Below the pieces are notes generated by a model. It was not told the DNA's origin. It did not search any database and saw only the letters and a program-made list of their open reading frames with translations. Position numbers and translations under genes: made by a program. From assembly GCA_038237435.1 (NCBI GenBank), contig JBBRYT010000002.1:248001-312000 (forward strand): a stretch of 64,000 nucleotides of DNA, given 5' to 3'. Origin of the DNA: JACCTI01 sp038237435 (GTDB taxonomy: Bacteria; Verrucomicrobiota; Verrucomicrobiia; Chthoniobacterales; UBA10450). Position 1 is the first letter of the stretch, and every line of letters begins with the position of its first letter. Below are positions 60,241 through 64,000 of the stretch, one piece after another.

Positions 60241-63200
60241 ATGATCCAGCTCAAACCCGGAATCCAACCCTCCTCGCTCAATAAAGGCCGCAGGTCGCGC
60301 GGCGCACGCAAGAGTCGCGTGGCGAAAAAGAATTCCGGGTTGCGGTTTGAGCGCGTTTTTAGTGAGGCCGAAGTCGCGCCGTTCGATCAGATCGAGTGGG
60401 AGAAACGGACCGCGGAAATCACGGATGACAGCGGTAAAGTCATCTTCAAACAGGAGAACATCGAAGTTCCAAAAAATTGGAGCGCGTTGGCGACGAAGAT
60501 CGCGGTCTCGAAGTATTTCTACGGCGACATTGCCAACGGAACGAACCCCCAAAAAGGCGGACGGGAAACTTCGGTGCGGCAGCTCGTTCACCGTGTAACA
60601 CGCACGATCACCGATTGGGGCATTGCCGACGGTTATTTTGCCGATGAGAAAACGGCGGAGTTATTTTACGACGAACTAACCTGGCTCTGCGTGAATCAGC
60701 ATGGCGCGTTCAACTCGCCGGTTTGGTTCAACGTTGGTTTGCATCACCAGTACGGCACAGGCCGGGAAGCCGGGCTCGGAAATTATTTTTACAATCGCGA
60801 GACTGGCGTGGCTGAACGCGCGCCGTCACAATATGAATATCCGCAGGGCAGCGCGTGTTTCATCCAGAGCGTCGAGGATACGATGGAAGACATCATGCGT
60901 CTCGCGATGAGCGAAGCGATGCTCTTCAAATATGGCAGCGGAACGGGCACCGATTTGTCGTCGCTGCGCAGCACGCGCGAAAAATTAAGCGGCGGTGGAA
61001 AACCTAGCGGCCCGTTGTCGTTCCTGAAAGTTTACGACCAGGTCGCGAACGTGGTGAAGAGCGGTGGCAAAACGCGGCGCGCCGCGAAGATGAACACACT
61101 CAAGGATTGGCATCCGGACATCGAAGAATTTATCGACGCGAAGCAGAACGAAGAGCGCAAAGCGTGGGCACTCATCGAGCAAGGTTACGACGGCAGTTAC
61201 AACGGCGACGCCTATGGCTCAGTCATGTATCAGAACGAAAATCTAAGCGTGCGCGTGAGCGATGAGTTCATGAACGCGGCCGTCGATGGCAGCGAATGGT
61301 GGACGAAGCGCGTGCGCGACGGTTCTCCCTGCGATCGGAAAGACGCGCGCGAGTTGCTCCGAAAAATCGCGCAGGGCACGCACGTTTGCGGCGATCCAGG
61401 GATGCAGTTCGACACCACCATTCACAAGTGGCACACCTGCAAAGGAACCGATCGGCAGAACTCGACCAATCCGTGCAGCGAGTATTTGTTCCTCGATAAT
61501 ACGGCGTGCAATCTGGCCTCGCTCAACTTGATGAAGTTCAAAGACGCGGAGGGCGTCTTCGACGTCGAGCGTTTCAAGGCGGCGGTTCGTGTCTACATAA
61601 CGGCGCAAGAAATTTTGGTCGATAACGCGAGCTATCCGATCAAGGAGATCGCGGAAAACTCGCACATCTTTCGCACGCTCGGTCTTGGCTACGCCAATCT
61701 CGGCTCGCTCATTATGAGCTACGGCTACGGTTACGACAGCGCGGAGGGTCGCGCGATTTGCGGAGCGATTACGTCGATCATGACTGGCGAGGCATACGAG
61801 CAAAGCGCGCGCATGGCTAAGGCGATGGGACCGTTTCCGGGTTATCGCGATGCGCGTTGCAGCGGCGTGTCGAAGCCGGTCGCGAAGGACAACGTCGCGT
61901 CGATGCAGGAAGTGATCGAGCTGCATCGCTGTGCGGTGAGCGAAATTCAGCCTAACGAGGAGTTCGCTTACTTGAAGGATGAAGCGGCGAAAGTCTGGGA
62001 CAGCGCGGCTTTGTTGGGCAAACGCCACGGTTATCGCAACGCGCAGGTCACGGTGCTCGCGCCAACCGGCACGATCAGCTTCCTGATGGATTGCGACACG
62101 ACCGGCATTGAACCCGACATCGCGCTGGTGAAATACAAACTGCTCGCCGGCGGGGGCATGTTGAAAATCGTCAACCAGACGGTTAAGCCTGCGCTGGAGC
62201 ATCTCGGTTACAACTCAGAAGAGATCGATCGCATCATCGCGCACATCGATGTCTGCGACACAATCGAAGACGTGACCGATCCCGATGGCTCGAAGATTTC
62301 TTCCGGTTTGAAGCCGGAACATCTGCCGATCTTCGATTGCGCCTTCAAAGCGCATCGCGGTCAGCGTTCGTTAGGCTACATGGGCCATCTGCGCATGATG
62401 GCCGCGGCGCAACCGTTCCTGAGCGGCGCCATTTCGAAAACCGTCAATCTTCCCGAAAAGGCATCGGTCGACGAAATCATGAATACCTATGTCGAGGGTT
62501 GGCGGCTCGGACTGAAAGCGATCGCTATTTATCGCGACAGCTCCAAGCGTTCGGCGCCGTTGAATACGAAAAGAACGAAGGACATGGGCGGCGCAACCGG
62601 CGCGCTCGACATGATGGTCGAGCGGCCCGAACTCGAAATGCGCATCTTGGAATTGGAACAAGAACTCGCACTGGTGCGCGACCAGCCGGTGCGCCATCGC
62701 ATGCCCGACACGCGCATGTCGCTCACGCATCGGTTCGAAATCGCGGGCCACGAAGGCTACATCACGGTCGGACTTTTCGAGAATGGAATGCCCGGTGAGC
62801 TCTTCGTCACCATGTCGAAAGAAGGGAGCACGATTGGCGGATTGATGGACACCGTCGGCACGCTCACTTCCATCGCGCTGCAATATGGCGTGCCGCTCGA
62901 AAGTTTGGTGAAGAAGTTCGCTTACCAACGTTTCGAGCCGAGCGGTTTCACGAAAAATCCTGACATCCGTAACGCCACCAGCATCGCCGATTACGTTTAT
63001 CGCTGGCTCGGTTGCCAGTTCATCAAAGGCTACAAAGAAGCGATCGCGCCGCATCGCGGTCAGGGGGAATTGCCCATGAAGGAAATTCCCGACATGGAGA
63101 AAAAGGCGATAAATCGTCCCGTCTCCGATCTGCCGCGCACCGGCGAAAAGGAAATTCTCGACGTGATCACGAATCACACGCCGAACGACGGTGCGCCGCA

Positions 63201-63360
63201 TGTCCAAAGCAACGGCCACACCCACGCCGAACGTGTCGCGACCGCGCTCGGCAATATGTTCATGGATATCACCTGCTCGCATTGCGGCAGCGACAAAGTC
63301 GTGCGCGCCGGCGCGTGCGGCGTCTGCACGGAATGCGGCACGAGTCAGGGCTGTAGCTAG
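60241..63360 (+). CDS. nrdJ: Adenosylcobalamin-dependent (class II) ribonucleotide reductase
   Basis: 1039 residues from ATG 60241 (MIQLKPGIQPSSLN); an upstream extension lacks family residues. It reduces ribonucleotides to deoxyribonucleotides with a cobalamin-generated thiyl radical, independent of oxygen. Seen: AFNSPVWFNVGL, PQGSACFIQSVEDTMEDI, RAAKMNTLKDWHPDIEEFI, NPCSEYLFLDNTACNLASLNL (active-site N-x-C-x-E), LAPTGTISFLMDCDTTGIEP and a C-terminal CSHCG...CGVC...CGTSQGC cysteine cluster for re-reduction. No class I nrdAB gene is in the window. One motif copy lies at 61951 (PNE). Confidence 0.96.
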   Translation: MIQLKPGIQPSSLNKGRRSRGARKSRVAKKNSGLRFERVFSEAEVAPFDQIEWEKRTAEITDDSGKVIFKQENIEVPKNWSALATKIAVSKYFYGDIANGTNPQKGGRETSVRQLVHRVTRTITDWGIADGYFADEKTAELFYDELTWLCVNQHGAFNSPVWFNVGLHHQYGTGREAGLGNYFYNRETGVAERAPSQYEYPQGSACFIQSVEDTMEDIMRLAMSEAMLFKYGSGTGTDLSSLRSTREKLSGGGKPSGPLSFLKVYDQVANVVKSGGKTRRAAKMNTLKDWHPDIEEFIDAKQNEERKAWALIEQGYDGSYNGDAYGSVMYQNENLSVRVSDEFMNAAVDGSEWWTKRVRDGSPCDRKDARELLRKIAQGTHVCGDPGMQFDTTIHKWHTCKGTDRQNSTNPCSEYLFLDNTACNLASLNLMKFKDAEGVFDVERFKAAVRVYITAQEILVDNASYPIKEIAENSHIFRTLGLGYANLGSLIMSYGYGYDSAEGRAICGAITSIMTGEAYEQSARMAKAMGPFPGYRDARCSGVSKPVAKDNVASMQEVIELHRCAVSEIQPNEEFAYLKDEAAKVWDSAALLGKRHGYRNAQVTVLAPTGTISFLMDCDTTGIEPDIALVKYKLLAGGGMLKIVNQTVKPALEHLGYNSEEIDRIIAHIDVCDTIEDVTDPDGSKISSGLKPEHLPIFDCAFKAHRGQRSLGYMGHLRMMAAAQPFLSGAISKTVNLPEKASVDEIMNTYVEGWRLGLKAIAIYRDSSKRSAPLNTKRTKDMGGATGALDMMVERPELEMRILELEQELALVRDQPVRHRMPDTRMSLTHRFEIAGHEGYITVGLFENGMPGELFVTMSKEGSTIGGLMDTVGTLTSIALQYGVPLESLVKKFAYQRFEPSGFTKNPDIRNATSIADYVYRWLGCQFIKGYKEAIAPHRGQGELPMKEIPDMEKKAINRPVSDLPRTGEKEILDVITNHTPNDGAPHVQSNGHTHAERVATALGNMFMDITCSHCGSDKVVRAGACGVCTECGTSQGCS

Positions 63361-63408
63361 GCGGCTCTTTCTTGCCGGGTAGTCACACTTCGGATAAGCT
63401 CGTAATCG

Positions 63409-63639
63409 ATGATCGATGACTTGCGCAAATTGATTGCGAAGCGCCCATTCACGCCCTTCACAATTCATACTGTTGACGGCGGCGCGATGCGAGTGCCGAC
63501 GGTCGATCATGTTCACGTGACGCCTACAGGAAGCCGCGTTTTTGTCGATTTCGATGACGGCAGCTACGATACGATTCGGCCTTTGATGATCAGTTGGGTT
63601 ACCGTCGATCAGGCGAGCAACGGTGTCGCAGAAAGCTAA
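63409..63639 (+). CDS. Unknown small protein
   Basis: 76 residues. N-terminal MIDDLRKLIAKRPFTPFTIHT, then VHVTPTGSRVFVDFDDGS. It looks like a small beta-rich family of short proteins in which the N-terminus has the RPFTPFTIH pattern. No signal or TM segment. In frame with, and immediately ahead of, the next gene. Confidence 0.6.
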   Translation: MIDDLRKLIAKRPFTPFTIHTVDGGAMRVPTVDHVHVTPTGSRVFVDFDDGSYDTIRPLMISWVTVDQASNGVAES

Positions 63640-63648
63640 GGATTTCGT

Positions 63649-64000
63649 CTGAAGGTCGAAATTTTTACGCTTTGCGACGCGGCCACCGCTGATATGGGCG
63701 GGAAGCTGAACATTCTTGGTTCGTTCGACCGCATTCACGCCGCGAGCACTCCGGTGACGCATCCGCTTTGTGCGCTCGCGATCAAATTGCGTTTCGAAAA
63801 ATTGGAGGAAGGTCAAAAGCGCGTTCGCATTTCTTTCATGGATGCGGACGGGAAAGCGGTCATGCCGACGCTTGATGCGAACACGCAGGTGAGTTTTCCG
63901 CCTGACGAGCACAGTGTGACAGCGTGCCTCGTTCTGCAGATTCAGCAGCTGAAATTGCCGAGCTACGGCGAGTATTCGATCGACCTCGGCGTCGACGGCC
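63649..64000 (+). CDS. DUF6941-like protein, partial (CTG start)
   Basis: The open frame runs from just after the previous TAA to the right edge, at least 117 residues: KVEIFTLCDAATADMGGKLNILGSFD, then CALAIKLRFEKLEEGQKRVRI. The only start that keeps the conserved beginning is CTG at 63649, with AGGA 7 bases upstream; the first ATG (63694) would remove 15 family residues. The protein is cut by the window end. Confidence 0.75.
   Translation, partial: MKVEIFTLCDAATADMGGKLNILGSFDRIHAASTPVTHPLCALAIKLRFEKLEEGQKRVRISFMDADGKAVMPTLDANTQVSFPPDEHSVTACLVLQIQQLKLPSYGEYSIDLGVDG

Larger units (their letters stand above)
498..61959. repeat. Dispersed GCCTAACGAGT motif, about 48 exact 9-bp cores
   Basis: Core CCTAACGAG (plus strand) at 498, 1152, 3106, 6087, 7719, 14631, 14725, 15513, 15994, 22172, 22679, 27613, 30620, 32772, 34557, 41068, 42584, 44708, 45065, 45979, 46967, 47695, 51629, 52455, 55247, 57816, 61951. 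Inverse CTCGTTAGG at 2085, 3876, 4712, 7017, 7329, 8063, 13604, 20232, 24645, 28639, 29087, 35398, 39344, 39797, 40834, 49453, 49923, 50090, 53985, 56533, 59242. The base before the core is G in about 42 of 48 copies; the base after is T in about 36 and A in about 10. Many further copies differ by one base (CCTAACAAG, CCTAACGAA, CCTAACGAC, ACTAACGAG). List made by eye and may miss some. Confidence 0.95.

Noticed and set aside
498..61959. CRISPR-like explanation for the GCCTAACGAGT copies
   Set aside because: Copies are 9-11 bp, unevenly spaced and inside genes on both strands; no cas genes present.

Overview
The window is a gene-dense, GC-rich bacterial chromosome segment with about 50 protein genes, one tRNA gene and no rRNA, prophage, transposase or CRISPR array. 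The gene content fits a free-living Gram-negative soil or freshwater bacterium, most likely of the Verrucomicrobiota (Chthoniobacterales-like). The support is four tandem ADOP-type orphan permeases, an adenosylcobalamin-dependent ribonucleotide reductase, a secreted beta-helix protein ending in a calcium-loop and 'YRIEFK' type C-terminal domain, DUF2891 and DUF6941-like proteins, and several ECF and sigma-54 regulatory elements. The phylum is an inference; Acidobacteriota is the main alternative.

Layout. 1-1745: ABC-F ATPase (partial). 1.8-2.4 kb: a broken FAD-linked oxidase next to a dispersed inverted repeat. 2.4-9.1 kb: a minus-strand run of GT-C glycosyltransferase, two unknown membrane or exported proteins, amidohydrolase, methyltransferase and tryptophan 2,3-dioxygenase. 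9.3-14.6 kb: a divergent pair, a secreted astacin-like beta-helix metalloprotease and an S9 peptidase. 14.7-22.7 kb: LtaS-like sulfatase, NtrC-type regulator, GT-C protein, hexapeptide acyltransferase, glmM and scpB. 22.7-28.4 kb: AI-2E family permease, LemA plus two TPM-domain proteins, rpoA-rplQ, and an unknown membrane protein. 28.4-34.9 kb: YhaM-like HD nuclease, SodC, N-carbamoylputrescine amidase, cyclophilin and carB. 34.9-37.7 kb: a sulfur-handling group (SufE, two-domain rhodanese, persulfide-dioxygenase-like MBL-rhodanese fusion). 37.9-39.6 kb: DEAD-family helicase and YfcE-like phosphoesterase. 39.6-49.8 kb: a small membrane protein followed by four ADOP permeases, all minus strand, headed by a textbook sigma-54 promoter. 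49.9-55.8 kb: SDR, transglutaminase-like, DUF2891, alpha/beta hydrolase, MBL hydrolase, small membrane protein and LLM oxidoreductase. 55.9-57.7 kb: an ECF sigma / membrane anti-sigma-like / Spy-like operon facing a second Spy-like gene, with matched divergent ECF-type promoters. 57.8-64 kb: APC permease, NlpC/P60-like hydrolase, tRNA-Ser(CGA), class II ribonucleotide reductase and two small genes.

The most unusual signal is a short motif, consensus GCCTAACGAGT. Its 9-bp core occurs about 48 times exactly, on both strands, plus dozens of one-mismatch variants. Roughly 0.5 exact 9-mer copies would be expected by chance. It lies inside coding regions (read as PNE(S), LT(S/R), SLG or LVR depending on frame) and at gene ends, where its TAA or TAG often supplies the stop codon. 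It also occurs in inverted pairs. Its density (about one per 1.3 kb), degenerate copies and gene-end pairing resemble the DNA uptake sequences of Neisseriaceae and Pasteurellaceae. I know of no described element with this sequence.
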